From Anastrepha obliqua (Eukaryota > Arthropoda > Insecta > Diptera > Tephritidae): a DNA stretch of 64,000 nucleotides. The notes beneath the pieces are model-generated. The model was not told the DNA's origin, did no database searches, and worked only from the letters and a program-made list of their open reading frames with translations. The first letter of the stretch is position 1; every line of letters starts with the position of its first letter. Below are positions 29,459-39,597 of the stretch, piece by piece. The stretch covers positions 46,102,044 through 46,166,043 of the forward strand of contig NC_072897.1 in NCBI RefSeq assembly GCF_027943255.1, written 5' to 3'. The position numbers and the translations under genes were made by a program.

Positions 29459-30733
29459 AGGCGTTTTTCAATAGGTGCGCTTCAACTTTTTTCCGATAGG
29501 GAGGGCGAACGACGCAATATTTTTTATTTTTCGCCTGTCATTTGTAAACTTCATTAGTATACATTTCATCATAGAATGCTACACACTTGAGCAACGATTG
29601 CAAATCGTGCAAATTTTTTAAGAAAATAATCGTTCTGTTGCTGCTACTTTAAGAGCATTACAGCCATTTTACGGTCCATTTAACAAGCCATTCCGTTCGA
29701 CAATCGACCGTCTAGTGAAAAAATTTCTATCTACGTTTTTGCTACATAATGTTCCGGTGCCAGTGAGAGCAAGAAGTGCACGAAGTGTTGAAAATATTGC
29801 TGCCGCCAGGGCTGCAGTTCAAGAAGACGCAAATGTGTCGCTCACACGACGTTCTCAACAGTTGGGCCTTTCTGTGTCGTCATTGTGGCGAATTTTGCGA
29901 AAAGATCTTGGCCTACATCCGTACAAGATCAAGCTGACACAAGAACTGAAGCCATTTGACCATTTGAAGCGACGTCGATTCGTAAACTGGGCTGAAGATC
30001 AACTCGAAAATGATCCAGATTTTTTCCAAAAAATCATCTTCAGTGATGAAGCTCACTTTTGGCTCAATGGCTTTGTCAACAAGCAAAATATGCGTTACGG
30101 GGCAGAAAGCAATCCACACGTGATTAATGAGGCACCGTTGCATCCCGAAAAAATCACTGTTTGGTGCGGTTTACATGCCGGCGGCGTAATTGGCCCATAT
30201 TTTTTCGTTGGCGAGAACGATCGCCACGTTACTGTGAATGGAAATCGATACCGCGACATGATAAACGATTATTTTTGGCCGCAATTGAATGGTATGGACT
30301 TAGACGACATGTGGTTTCAACAGGACGGGCCACAAGCCACACAGCACACGCTACAATTGATTTGTTGAAGAGTAAGTTCGATGAGCGCATTATTTCCAGA
30401 AATGGACCGGTCGAATGGCCGCCGCGCTCGTGTGATTTGACGCCTCTAGACTATTTTCTTTGGGGTTATGTGAAGTCATTGGTCTACAGTAACAAGTCGG
30501 CGACGATTTGTGAGCTCATAGCCTATATTGAACGCGAAATTGCTGGAATTTCGGCCGATTTATGCAAAAGAGTGGTCGAAAATTGGGTTCAACGATTGGA
30601 CTTCGTAAAACGTGCACGCGGTGATCATGCAAAAGAAATGATCAATCATGCGAAAGAAAAATTAGTTAAAAAAGTCAAACCGTTTGTGTTTTATTCAAAA
30701 AAAAAGTTGAAGCGCTCTTACTGAAAAACGCTT
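29459..30733 (+). mobile_element. DD41D element G inside element F
   Basis: Ends AGGCGTTTTTCAATAGGTGC (29459) and the inverted CGCTCTTACTGAAAAACGCTT (to 30733), flanked by TA at 29457-29458 and 30734-30735. At 1275 bp it is full length. It split the ORF1 of element F. The remnant at 12568-12854 belongs to the same lineage (same terminal repeat and nearly the same C-terminal protein). Confidence 0.9.
29580..30721 (+). pseudogene. DD41D transposase with one stop and one frameshift
   Basis: Frame starts YTLEQRLQIVQIF near 29580, but the initiating ATG is lost. A TAA stop is at 29619-29621. The rest reads ENNRSVAATLRALQPFYGPF, VSLTRRSQQLGLSVSSLWRI, IIFSDEAHFWLNGFVNKQNM, ITVWCGLHAGGVIGPYFF and DMWFQQDG. 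A frameshift near 30327 moves to TSHTAHATIDLLKSKFDERI, SCDLTPLDYFLWGYVKSLVY and VVENWVQRLDFVKRARGDHA. All three catalytic Asps survive. NKQNM has Met where relatives have Cys. Confidence 0.9.
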
Positions 30734-30734
30734 T

Positions 30735-31470
30735 ATTAGCAGCAGTAGTAGGTGAGAGAGCATCAGAGGAGACAACAACTGTTGGCGTTGAAATCTCATC
30801 GTGCTAGTGTGAAGCAGCACTTGGCCAAGCATTAGATGAGGATGGTAAATCATTAGAAGCGACGGACGAAAAAATAGCAGCATGAGAAATTAGTGATAAC
30901 GGTGGGCGGTTACGTTTAGCAGCAATTACTTCTTTAGCTGCAGCATTATCACTACCAAACTTCTTAAAAGCAACTACGTAGTTTATTAATCTCGGCTGTG
31001 AGTAAGGAAATCTCATTGCTTTTCTTGAGCAGATTTCGCTGCACGGAAACAATATCTGAGTGCATGTTCTGAGTTTTATTCATAAGTTTACTGTTGCCTT
31101 CACGTATATCACTGATTAGATTATGCACATGGGACCTTGCCAGATCGAAGAGAAACAATTAAGCTGTATAGAGATCCCAATGTCACTTCTTGCCCATTGG
31201 TCTTTTCACTGTAATTATCACTTTGATTAAGAGAACCAACAGACTTTATATTCATAGAGTTTGGAGAGTTGGATAGTACATTAGAATTAGTTGATATGGC
31301 GTCCATGGCAGGTGGAGGGGGTGAACGGATGGATTTACGCCGAGCAGCAGCACAGACAGTACAAAGAAAACTCTTGTCTGAGGTCATCAGAAACTCCAAA
31401 TCATCCGGTAGGATACCAACACATTGCTTATGGAAAAAATCTTTCCACTTCGCGCACTGCACTTGTTAAA
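30735..31470 (-). pseudogene. Element F ORF1 with PHD finger
   Basis: Minus strand: CAKWKDFFHKQCVGILPDDL, EFLMTSDKSFLCTVCAAARR is the C-terminal part of a PHD-type zinc finger (Cys, His-x2-Cys, Cys-x2-Cys). After linker and stop, a coiled-coil-like stretch DIREGNSKLMNKTQNMHSDI, VSVQRNLLKKSNEISLLTAE is followed by a frameshift to RLINYVVAFKKFGSDNAAAK. The rest continues across the DD41D insertion. PHD-bearing ORF1 proteins are known in CR1-type elements; they are thought to act in the RNP. Confidence 0.75.
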
Positions 31471-31475
31471 TTAAA

Positions 31476-32189
31476 ATAATTTTTTTTCATTTTTGGGGGA
31501 TTAGCGGGAAGGAGTGCTAAAGGCTTATTAGATTTTTTCGAACATTGTGCATATCTCAGTTTTGAATTCCAATAATGTATGATTTAAGCCTCCTTGGAAC
31601 ACAGCAAAAACATGCAAGCGTAGAGTATTCCTTCCCAAATCCTGGCTTAGACCTTCTCCACAGAGAAATTTAACGTAGGAAACGTTTACCAAGAATTCAA
31701 CCATCAACAGATATTGTGCGAAATATGCTGGCAGAAGCAGAACATCCAAGCGAAAAAAAGAAAAGCTAGTCAACGAGCAATCTGCGTAGTTTGTCGAAGC
31801 CCAATTTGCCCTGAAACGTACGATTTAACCGCACCATTTATATAATAAAAACCGGTGTGCCCCCAAACCTCGTAGGAAGGTTTCTACATATAATATTTTA
31901 CCTTGAACACTCAAAGTGAATATGTACCATACTTTTATGTATGTACAGAGAAATTATGAAGAAACCCAATAAATGCTAAAAACTATCATACAAGTTAAAT
32001 CGTCAGATTTTGTACGAATGCAGGAAAATCAAATTTTTGCTGATTTTGAAAACACTTAAATACTTTCGAAAGACCTTATACAATTTTATTTAAAATTTAA
32101 ATTTGTTGATTGGAAGTTTGGTTCAATAAATGCATATATAAACAATAATGTATATTCTAACCTCTTTATTATTACTTAGGGTTTTTCTA
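31476..32189. other. Spacer, no gene assigned
   Basis: A plus-strand frame near 31660-31850 (EFNHQQILCEICWQKQNIQA, then ICVVCRSPICPETYDLTAPF) has paired Cys residues reminiscent of a transposase C-terminal Cys-rich tail, perhaps piggyBac-like. It is too short and isolated to assign. The rest is AT-rich. Confidence 0.3.
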
Positions 32190-32195
32190 TATATA

Positions 32196-33235
32196 TACTA
32201 TACTTAGTCCTGCTAAAAGTTCTGTTACAAGTAAAGGCCGTTATAGATATGAAATTGTAATACTTTTTTAACGAAGTTAGTTTTGTTTAATTATGTAAAT
32301 ATTAACAACAAATTTCAATTTTAATTCGAAATGGTCAACATTTGTTTTTACACAAGCAGTCAAACGATTAGCTATTGTAGCATGCACGGTTTCCATGGAT
32401 ATTGACGTCGCTGCTCGAACCAAAGATTGTTTGAGACTCTCCAAATTTCTGTGAGGTCTTCGACAGGCCATGTTCTTCAATTCTGACCACAAATTGTAGT
32501 CCAATGGATTCAGATCTGGACTTCCAGACAACCAATCTTCTGCGGCTATTTACCCAGGGATATTATTTTTTAGCCACTGCTGGGTGGTTTTTGCCTTATG
32601 GGTTAAAGGGGGTTAACTTTTTCGCAGAAATGAAAAGATGTAAGGCCTTTAAAAGGCACTCTCCACCAAACCATTACGGAGGATGGATTGTGGTCATGCT
32701 GAGTTTTAGCATAGATTTTGTCGTTTTGCTTATTAAAACCTTCTTCAACAGTGAAACTTTTCACATCTGTGAAAAGAATATTTCCATGGTTGTTGACCGC
32801 GTGCCACCGAAGAAGTTGCTTGCATCTTTCGAGTCTAATTTTCCTCAAGCGCGTTGTCAAAATATGACCAGTTTATGCCGAGATCATCTGTTATTATTCT
32901 TGATATGGATCTGGTCGATACATTCCCCTGAATAGGATTTTCTGCTTTCCAAGGGGATTTCTGCGAATTATTTCCCGAACGGCTTTTATGGCTGCACTAG
33001 TTCGAACCAGGTGGGGACGACCACTTCTTTTTCAGACGTTTGGGAAAAACCATGCGATTTTCCTTAGCTCCCCACTCCTTTGTTAACAAGCGAAATTTGC
33101 CACGAAACTGAGTATAATTTATGAGTAGACAATGCATTCGAACAAAAGCAAAAAGAACGGAACTTTTTTCGGCTAATTTGTTCTCGCCGTATGCATTGTA
33201 AAATTTGGCACAGAATTTATGGCAAAGCGAAGTAT
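32196..33235 (-). pseudogene. maT-family transposase relic
   Basis: Minus strand pieces: RKIRLERCKQLLRWHAVNNH, GNILFTDVKSFTVEEGFNKQ, NDKIYAKTQHDHNPSSVMVW, KTTQQWLKNNIPG, DWLSGSPDLNPLDYNLWSEL, then CRRPHRNLESLKQSLVRAA. FTDVKSF is the FTDEKxF block (first Asp kept), and SPDLNPLDY carries the third Asp. The region with the second Asp is deleted. Stops and frameshifts are frequent. A possible left terminal repeat begins near 32196 (ACTATACTTAGTCCTGCTAA); no partner was found on the right. It is a different maT lineage from that at 21590-22480. Confidence 0.8.
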
Positions 33236-34238
33236 ATTGTAAGTGTTTGAACAGATCATCTAACTTTTATTGAATCTTGATTCTCATTTTTTGTGGAACA
33301 CCCGTTATAGCAAGCTGATGGGCACTCTATGATGAACGCAATCTTGTTTTTATCAGTCTTGTCTATGATCCTTGCTGCCGAGTGCCATGTGACGTAGCAG
33401 CTAAAGTTACTCCCACAATTTCTTTTTCCACCATAGTTGATGGCCAAATTTTGTAATCAATCATCCTCGTACTAAAGTACGGTGGAATTTGTGCTTTTCA
33501 AAATAATTCAGTCAATTAAAGTATTATTAAAGTGAATCAAATGAATTTGAACAAGTGAAGCCTATGTTATCTATATTACTTCTAAATATTCAAAGTATTG
33601 AATCAAATACATCCTGACAGTGGGATTTTATCAAGGCTGTTGATGCTGTTTAAAATTCGATGTAAATTTTCGTTGGCTTGAAAGATTTTGAAAATTGGGC
33701 TGATACAGTTTTATTTGAAATGTTTTTCTAATTACAATATGCTAAAAAAAAAAACAAGTTATGGAAGAAAAACGCAAAACTAGCGTCAACACAATTTTCA
33801 ATAACCTATTCACACTTTCAAACTCATCACTGTAATCCCATCGCTGTGTATCAAAAATATATTATTATAGTTTAAAAATATATTATTATAGTTTAAAGTT
33901 ATAAATAATTTTACATGTAGGACTATTTATGCCAAAATACGAACGTTTATTTTTCTGTGATCGTTGTGGCGAATAGCCATATTTGAAATAACTATTGTAC
34001 AATAAAAGAGGTACAAAATGTAAAAATTTACATTGGACTTCTCGTCCATAGCGATAATCATATTTGGAGGAATGGTTGTAAATAATACAATACTTTTTAT
34101 ATATTTTTTACTAATATAAAAGAGTAATAATTATTAATAATAATATTACACTTACGAAATAAGCACGGGCTGCTAGGCCTCGGTTTATAGTAAATCTATA
34201 GTAATTGTATAGATATGTAACTATACACCGTAACGGTT
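33236..34238. other. AT-rich spacer with a small tandem repeat
   Basis: Contains two copies of a 21-bp unit, AAAAATATATTATTATAGTTT, near 33857-33898. No coding similarity was recognised; a 63-codon minus-strand frame at 33256-33447 is unassigned. Confidence 0.4.
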
Positions 34239-34239
34239 A

Positions 34240-34535
34240 TAGCCGCCGTAACCGAATGAGTTGGTACGAGACTACCAGTCGGAAGTGCGCATGAAACATC
34301 AAATAACAAAAAAAGTTGTTGCTTATAGCGGTAGCCGCTCGACAAGCAATGGCAAACCTTCGAATGTATTTCTGCCGTGAAAAAGCTCTTCAGAAAAGAC
34401 CACTGGCCATTCGGAGCAGGCTTAAAACTGTAGGTCCCTCCATTTGTGGAACAACATCAAAACACTCACCACAAATAGCAGGAAGCTCGGAAAAACTCCC
34501 AAAAACGGTGTAAGCGCTAATTATTTATATATGTA
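34240..34535 (+). repeat. tRNA-headed SINE, copy 1
   Basis: Begins TAGCCGCCGTAACCGAATGA, continues GACTACCAGTCGGAA, then lacks the B-box stretch. The body reads GCAATGGCAAACCTTCGAAT, GTATTTCTGCCGTGAAAAAG, TAGGTCCCTCCATTTGTGGA and GGTGTAAGCGCTAATTATTT. It matches copies at 36155-36474 and 51421-51595. The 5' part resembles a type II tRNA, and the end is AT-rich. SINEs of this kind are mobilised by LINE enzymes. Confidence 0.82.
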
Positions 34536-35151
34536 TACGAGTATAACTACACACTATCGGAGGGGCTTTAAAAGATGGGCGAAGGTAGCTGAGGAAGTGT
34601 TAGAGGGTTAGTGGATCCTGTGAGTTTTGAGTGGAGTATAACATTGTACATATGTATATAATATAATGTTAATTTGGTTTGTCTAATAAATTTACAAATT
34701 ATGTTAATACTACATATTATCATCATACCTACCTTCCAATCCTGGATAAGTATTGAGCAGGTATGTTGCCGTGTAGTCGTTTGAGTTGCACAAAGCACAG
34801 CCTGGTTTGGTTGTGCCATTTTGGATGTGAACTTGAGTGGCTATAGTGTGACGGATTCGAGGGCGTGTAAATTTCTAGAGAATCTGTGAAGACATTTGTG
34901 TAGGATATAAGGGTATGGTGCCAGTAGGTTTGTTAATTTTGTAGTGGTATTGGTAATTATTCCATTGTACATTTTCTGAAGATATTTTGAATCATTTCCC
35001 GAATATCTCTGTTGGTCAAATATGCAATGAAGTGCGAGGGTTCTTGAGTGGCTTCTTTGGCTCTGGCATCAGCGTGTTCGTTGCCTTGTATTCCGGCATG
35101 ACACGGAACCCACATGATATTTATGAAATTTTTATTTAATAACATATATAC

Positions 35152-35269
35152 AAGGTGAAGTCCAAAATAGAGAGGACTGAGCTGAGGCCCTCTGGCCTCC
35201 ATTTTAGACGCAATAACTTCGCAATAACATTTTTATGACGCCAGTCTTGTTTATTTTGGACCTCACCTT
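35152..35269. mobile_element. 118-bp mariner-like MITE
   Basis: Left AAGGTGAAGTCCAAAATAGA and right ATTTTGGACCTCACCTT are inverted copies (about 24 of 28 positions including the inner bases). The length and AAGGTGAGGTCCAAAAT ends resemble mariner inverted repeats. It interrupts RNase H coding sequence of the I-like remnant just upstream of the WVPCHAG block. There is no coding capacity. Confidence 0.72.
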
Positions 35270-36154
35270 TTATTATTTCGGATTTCTTGGATTAATGGGG
35301 ACTCGTTAGAATGCTCAATAGAGCTTTCATTGCAAATTTACTATCGCTGCAAATGATGAATTTGCCGCCTTTGTGGGAAGCACAAATTACAGCATCAAAA
35401 AATGTAGCTGCTTCGGCTGTAAATACCGAACAGTAGGATGGTCAAGCACCGGCTGAGATGGTGACACCAAGCTGGTTAGTAACTGCAAACGAAGTACTAG
35501 TGTCTGTTTTAGATCCGTATGTATAAATGAGGATAGTGGATTATTTGGGAAATCTTAGCGAATCTGTGATAAAAAGCGTTTTTGGATTCAAGACTTGCGG
35601 GAAAAGAGGAATTGGTGTCAATATTGCGCCTGATGTGACATTAAGTTTATGTATTAGTTCAACGCAACGTCGTATAGTGGACTACGGCTGTTTTTAGATT
35701 GTTGCATTGCTGAGTAATTTGAATTGAGGAATTTGCGGATAAGTGGACTCCAACGCATTTAATGCTACCAGTGAAGGAGCTTCGGTAGCACCACAATAAT
35801 GTTTTACTCTTGGCATACATCCGGTAATCCGACTTCCGCAAGAACAGCTTTTGTTGGCGATGTCTGGCACGCGCGGATACTCCTTATAGCTGCCGCATTG
35901 TAACAAGCATTTAGTTGTTTAATATTTTCCTCAGCACAATCCCCGAAATACAAAATCCTATATCGATTTTAGATAATTGCTTTTGTTAATTATGTTGACA
36001 AGTCTGTGTGGATGAACATAGCAATGTTTAGAAGACAAAAACTTTATTATGTTAAGTCTGGAAACAATCTTATTTTAATGCCTTTACAGTATTCCTTATA
36101 TATGAGTTTTTCGTGGAATGTTAAAATCCTTAGTGTATTAGAATGTGAGATTAT

Positions 36155-36474
36155 ATATATATATATAATTGGCGCGTACACCCATTTTGGATATTTGGTC
36201 GGAGGAGCCTATTTGTGGTATGCGTCTTGATGTTGTTCCACAGATGGAGGGACCTACAGTTTCAAGCCGACTCCGAACGGCAGATATTTTTATGAGGAGC
36301 TTTTTCATGGCAGAAATACACTCGGAGGTTTGCCATTGCCTGCCGAGAGGCGACCGCAATTAGAAAAATGTTTTTCTTAATTTTGGTGTTTCGCTGAGAT
36401 TCGAACCTACCTCTCTGCGAATTCCGAATGGTAGTCACGCACCAACCCATTCGGCTACGGCAGCCGCTGATTGT
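36155..36474 (-). repeat. tRNA-headed SINE, copy 2 (most complete)
   Basis: Read on the minus strand from about 36466: GGCTGCCGTAGCCGAATGGG (A-box-like TAGCCGAATGG), GTGACTACCATTCGGAATTC and GGTAGGTTCGAATCTCAGCG (B box GGTTCGAATCT). The unrelated body follows and ends GTACGCGCCAATT with (TA)n. GAATGTGAGATTA flanks both sides (36142-36154 and 36475-36487), a perfect 13-bp target duplication inside the I-like element. The A- and B-box pair implies transcription by RNA polymerase III. Confidence 0.9.
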
Positions 36475-36844
36475 GAATGTGAGATTAGTATATGGAAAAA
36501 GGACAAACTGGGGAACAATTTTGTGATTTGGAAAATTCAGAAACATCATCGCCATATATTGAGTGTTCAACCTCAGCATTAGAAGCGATATCTGAACTAA
36601 TTTCGGGTGAAGCTTTACTAAACAACGTCACTGAGAGAGCTGAACCTTGTTGTATACCATTAAAGAGGCTATGTGCCGCTGACTGAAAACTTGGCAAGTA
36701 AAAAGGATTTCATTTCACGGATTTATAAATTTTGTTTCCAATTTCCCAGCGCTTGAGTAGGTTAAGAGCAACATGAATCCGGATTCTATCAAATGCTTTC
36801 TCGAAATGTTAATACAGAAACGTGATTACCTGATGCTAATGCCG

Positions 36845-37100
36845 ATGAACCCGCATTAACTCCGATAATAATGTCAGCCTTGATATCCAATGTAGAATCT
36901 CTCTTACCAACAAGTGCTACTTTGGACTATGTAGGTAATTGAGTAGCAAAGTCCTCTTTCGACGAACAAAACCAACACTGTATCGTAGAAGCTTGGACGA
37001 TGAGGCGTCCCTTGGAGTGTTTCAGAGAAAGGTTCTACGGAAGATTGTTGGACCGTTGGTGATGGCAAGTATCGTAGGCGATGGAGGTTCAATATATATA
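36845..37100 (+). pseudogene. RTE-type retrotransposon fragment
   Basis: Plus strand: DNNVSLDIQCRISLTNKCYF, then GLCR, a stop and LSSKVLFRRTKPTLYR. The next piece, SLDDEASLGVFQRKVLRKIV, jumps forward in the protein, so a segment is deleted. It is homologous to the RTE C-terminal piece at 18105-18652 but in opposite orientation and independently truncated. Confidence 0.8.
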
Positions 37101-37204
37101 TAGCAATTTCGTTTTGGAACCCAAATTGATGGGTACTAAGAAGTCTGTTTGCTTTAGCACATCACAGAATTCGGGCGAAATAATATTTTCAATGATTTTG
37201 GACA

Positions 37205-37640
37205 TGAGCGCTATTTCGTGAGAGTAACGAGCAGATTCATTAGTGATGAGACTTCTTGCAATACTTGCTTGAGAAGTGCGATAATTTCTCGCATTTCACT
37301 TGAGGACGCGGATGTTGTTTTTTGGGCATTCGTATTGTGTGGAGCATGTTTTACAACTTGAGAGTATGAGAGTGAGTTTGGTACGTGTCTGGGCGTGTAC
37401 ATGTCAGTGGTCGAACCGGTTGAGCTTTGAGACTGAGAGACAGGTGCGGTGTTTTCATCTTTTTTTTTTGAATGACGGATATTTGAGTTTTTGAAGGTTC
37501 CTGTATATCATGTAATAAAATGTATATCATGTAGTCTTCGTAATTCGATTTCTGGATTTTTTCCTTCCCATAAGGCGCATTTGACGTCATCTGCGTGAGG
37601 AATTTGCGGATAAGTGGACTCCAACGCATTTAATGCAGAC
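37205..37640 (-). pseudogene. ORF1 remnant of a jockey/I-type retrotransposon
   Basis: Minus strand: LSLSLKAQPVRPLTCTRPDT, then after a frame change PRHVPNSLSYSQVVKHAPHN, AQKTTSASSSEMREIIALLK and QVLQEVSSLMNLLVTLTK. The SYSQVVKH block followed by an E-rich helix ending MxxLLxxL is the usual ORF1 C-terminus in these elements. Upstream text (RWSPLIRKF) derives from a 41-bp stretch identical to 35725-35765. It may belong with the I-like remnant to the left. Confidence 0.6.
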
Positions 37641-37698
37641 GGCCACTCTAAAACCTACTATCGCAGAAAACCCGTCCGCATTAAATGCACTGGAGTCA
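37597..37698. repeat. Duplicated 41-bp stretch with an imperfect palindrome
   Basis: 37596-37636 (TGAGGAATTTGCGGATAAGT and onward) is identical to 35725-35765. Next to it, 37615-37642 (ACTCCAACGCATTTAATGCA) pairs with 37672-37698 (TGCATTTAATGCGGACGG on the opposite strand), giving about 27-bp arms and a 29-bp loop. Confidence 0.8.
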
Positions 37699-37719
37699 GC
37701 GCACTGAGGAATTTTGCGT

Positions 37720-37904
37720 TTCGGACATGGGGGCTAACAAACAATTTTTGGGTAACAAGTAATTTTGTAACGAGTTATTTTTGGTTGTCCTTTTTTATTG
37801 AAGTGAGAGAAGGGACTATTTCCTCTTTTATTGATTGTGATTTTTTCTTTTTGCTCTTTGACTTGTAGATAACAGGACGAAACAGCGTAGAAGATGCTCT
37901 AGGG
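37720..37904 (-). pseudogene. Retrotransposon 3' end, left of hAT insertion
   Basis: Continues the minus-strand frame interrupted at the hAT element. Read together with 41619-41770 it gives FTQGHCLVAAHGYKLNLTLN, DACRKCKESGTKETLEHLLR, then CFVLLSTS running into this piece. This is the C-terminal Cys/His motif of a LOA- or I-type ORF2, followed by 3' untranslated DNA. Confidence 0.65.
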
Positions 37905-38700
37905 CAGTGTTTCCCAACGTGGGGCCCACGCCCCAAAGGGGGGCAATTTGATAGTTAAGGGGGGCAATTTTAAAATGGACTCGACACGACTTTAACCCTT
38001 TCGCTTTGGGTTATTTAAATGCAATGCTAAATATCGGTGACAAATTTAACAAAAAAGGCAAATTCTTAAAAAAATGCTGTAAAGAATTATTAGGTATAAT
38101 TTCGTTTGACGTTACCAAAATATCAACTGGGTAATTAGAGTCGTCAAGTAAACTTCCTCGGGGATTCACCGTGGAGTGCGCCACCTGTCGCGGGGAACCC
38201 CGGACGTTTTAAAACTCGCTAAACAATGGCGTTGTTCGCCCCTAATTGGCCCAACTCAACTTCTGTAGTGTTTCACATCATTCAGTTGGTATTAATTTGA
38301 AATAAGTATCCGTCAAGTAATCGTTGATTTAACAAATATATTTAGATATATTGTAGCAGTTACGCTTATGTCGTATTACTCACATGCATACATAACTCAT
38401 GACTGCGCAATGCGCATCATAACACGATCAGTAATATAGTCGACATCGTTCGATCAAGATACACAACCAGTTTTCAATATATAAAAGTATTTAAGTCTTA
38501 TATTCTAAATAAAATTATATAATTATTATTTAGTTATTGTTATTTTAACACCCACCAACAACAATATTGTATAGATATTGTTCAGAATTCGTCCAATCTG
38601 GCACCACCTTAATTTATAGCAACTTCCTATGTACTATAACATATCTACTATGTATTGGTATTATTTCTTCGTACGCATCTGTTATTTACTTCATGATGTA

Positions 38701-39235
38701 CAGGGTTTGCCATATTAAACTGACCCATTGAGTAACCCTATAACTTTTTACTATAATTTGAAATCTAAGGTTTACGTCAACAAGCCAAAGACACTAGGCG
38801 CACTTAAGGCCAATATCCGACGGGAAATAGCCGCCATATCGGCCGAGACGCTGGCCAAAACTATGGAAAACGCCGAAAAACGGGCACATTACGCTCTACG
38901 AGCTAAGGGCGACCACTTGCGCGATATCATATTCAAAAAGTGATGTAAACGAATCTCCTTGAACTAAATTAAATGTTTTTCACAATGAAACACAAAAAAA
39001 TGTTTCTTTTTCCATATTTTTTTAATAATCACATGGGTCAGTTTAAGATGGCCAACCCTGTACATATCCAAATACGTGCTAAGGGCGACCACTTGCGCGA
39101 TATCATATTCAAAAAGTGATGTAAACGAATCTCCTTGAACTATATTAAATGTTTTTCACAATGAAACACAAAAAATGTTTCTTTTTCCATATTTTTTTAA
39201 TAATCACATGGGTCAGTTTAATATGGCCAACCCTG
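38701..39235 (+). mobile_element. Internally deleted DD41D element J with duplicated 3' end
   Basis: Left end CAGGGTTTGCCATATTAAAC after TA (38699-38700). Right end GTTTAATATGGCCAACCCTG to 39235, then TA. It keeps only the last 60 codons of a DD41D transposase (LGALKANIRREIAAISAETL, ALRAKGDHLRDIIFKK, stop at 38941). The final 176 bp, including transposase C-terminus and inverted repeat, is present twice in tandem (38902-39060 plus spacer, and 39078-39235). Confidence 0.88.
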
Positions 39236-39597
39236 TACATACATACATATGGTATTTATGCACAGTTAGCTTTAAACAGTTATTTTCCTTTGTACTTAAA
39301 ATGAGACGCTCAATAAAATTCATTGCTTGTACAGCTTCGAAGTGATCACGTTGTATATTTTTGCTTAAACAGATATAATTGGTAAGTATTTGATTTTATT
39401 TATATTTATTTTAATTTTAGAAGCATTTAACTTTCCAGAAATTTTTGTCAAGTGAAAAAAATATCGGTAATCGTATTATATACATTTAAATAAATATGTT
39501 TCTTTGCGTCATACGTTTACTCTGTCATATTGAATTAATTTTAACACATATTTTATTATATTGTTTTTTAATTGATTTTTTTTTAGCCCATAATAAA

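Larger units (their letters stand above)
25532..31475 (-). mobile_element. CR1-type non-LTR retrotransposon F with three nested insertions
   Basis: Minus-strand element. The 3' tail is a (TTTA)n block at 25532-25553. Then follow RT (26050-26815 and 27421-27800), AP endonuclease (27830-28590) and ORF1 (about 28600-28750, 29340-29458 and 30735-31470). It is interrupted by an R1-clade fragment (26817-27413), a deleted mariner (28753-29338) and a DD41D element (29459-30733), each with its own duplication. Without these it is about 3.5 kb and lacks the RT catalytic region. The PHD-finger ORF1 and absence of RNase H support CR1 type. Confidence 0.85.
34730..36830 (-). pseudogene. I-like non-LTR retrotransposon remnant with RNase H
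   Basis: Minus strand, heavily broken. From the 5' side: RT palm PSFQSAAHSLFNGIQQGSAL and HSIYGDDVSEF (36485-36697); after the SINE, text such as NIKQLNACYNAAAIRSIRAC and QTSPTKAVLAEVGLPDV (thumb, about 35700-36140); RNase H IYTYGSKT, AEAATFFDAVICASHKGGKF, ICSDSKFAMKALL and IMWVPCHAGIQGNEHADARA; then GCALCNSNDYTATYLLNTYP, the C-terminal Cys/His motif. The first RNase H Asp is Tyr (YTYG for YTDG). Interrupted by a SINE (36155-36474) and a 118-bp mariner-like MITE (35152-35269). Confidence 0.75.

Noticed and set aside
31560..31850. piggyBac-like Cys-rich C-terminus
   Set aside because: Paired Cys residues occur (CEIC, CVVC), but the stretch is short, isolated and spans several frames.
36395..36470. 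A genuine tRNA gene on the minus strand
   Set aside because: A and B boxes are present, but there is no complete cloverleaf, and the unit continues into a body shared with two other copies and is flanked by a target duplication. It is the head of a SINE.
38352..38556. Possible solo LTR (TGTAGCAG...TTTTAACA with a TATA-like ATATAAAAG and AATAAA)
   Set aside because: Start, end and promoter-like motifs fit, but no short direct duplication flanks it and no internal LTR-element sequence is nearby.
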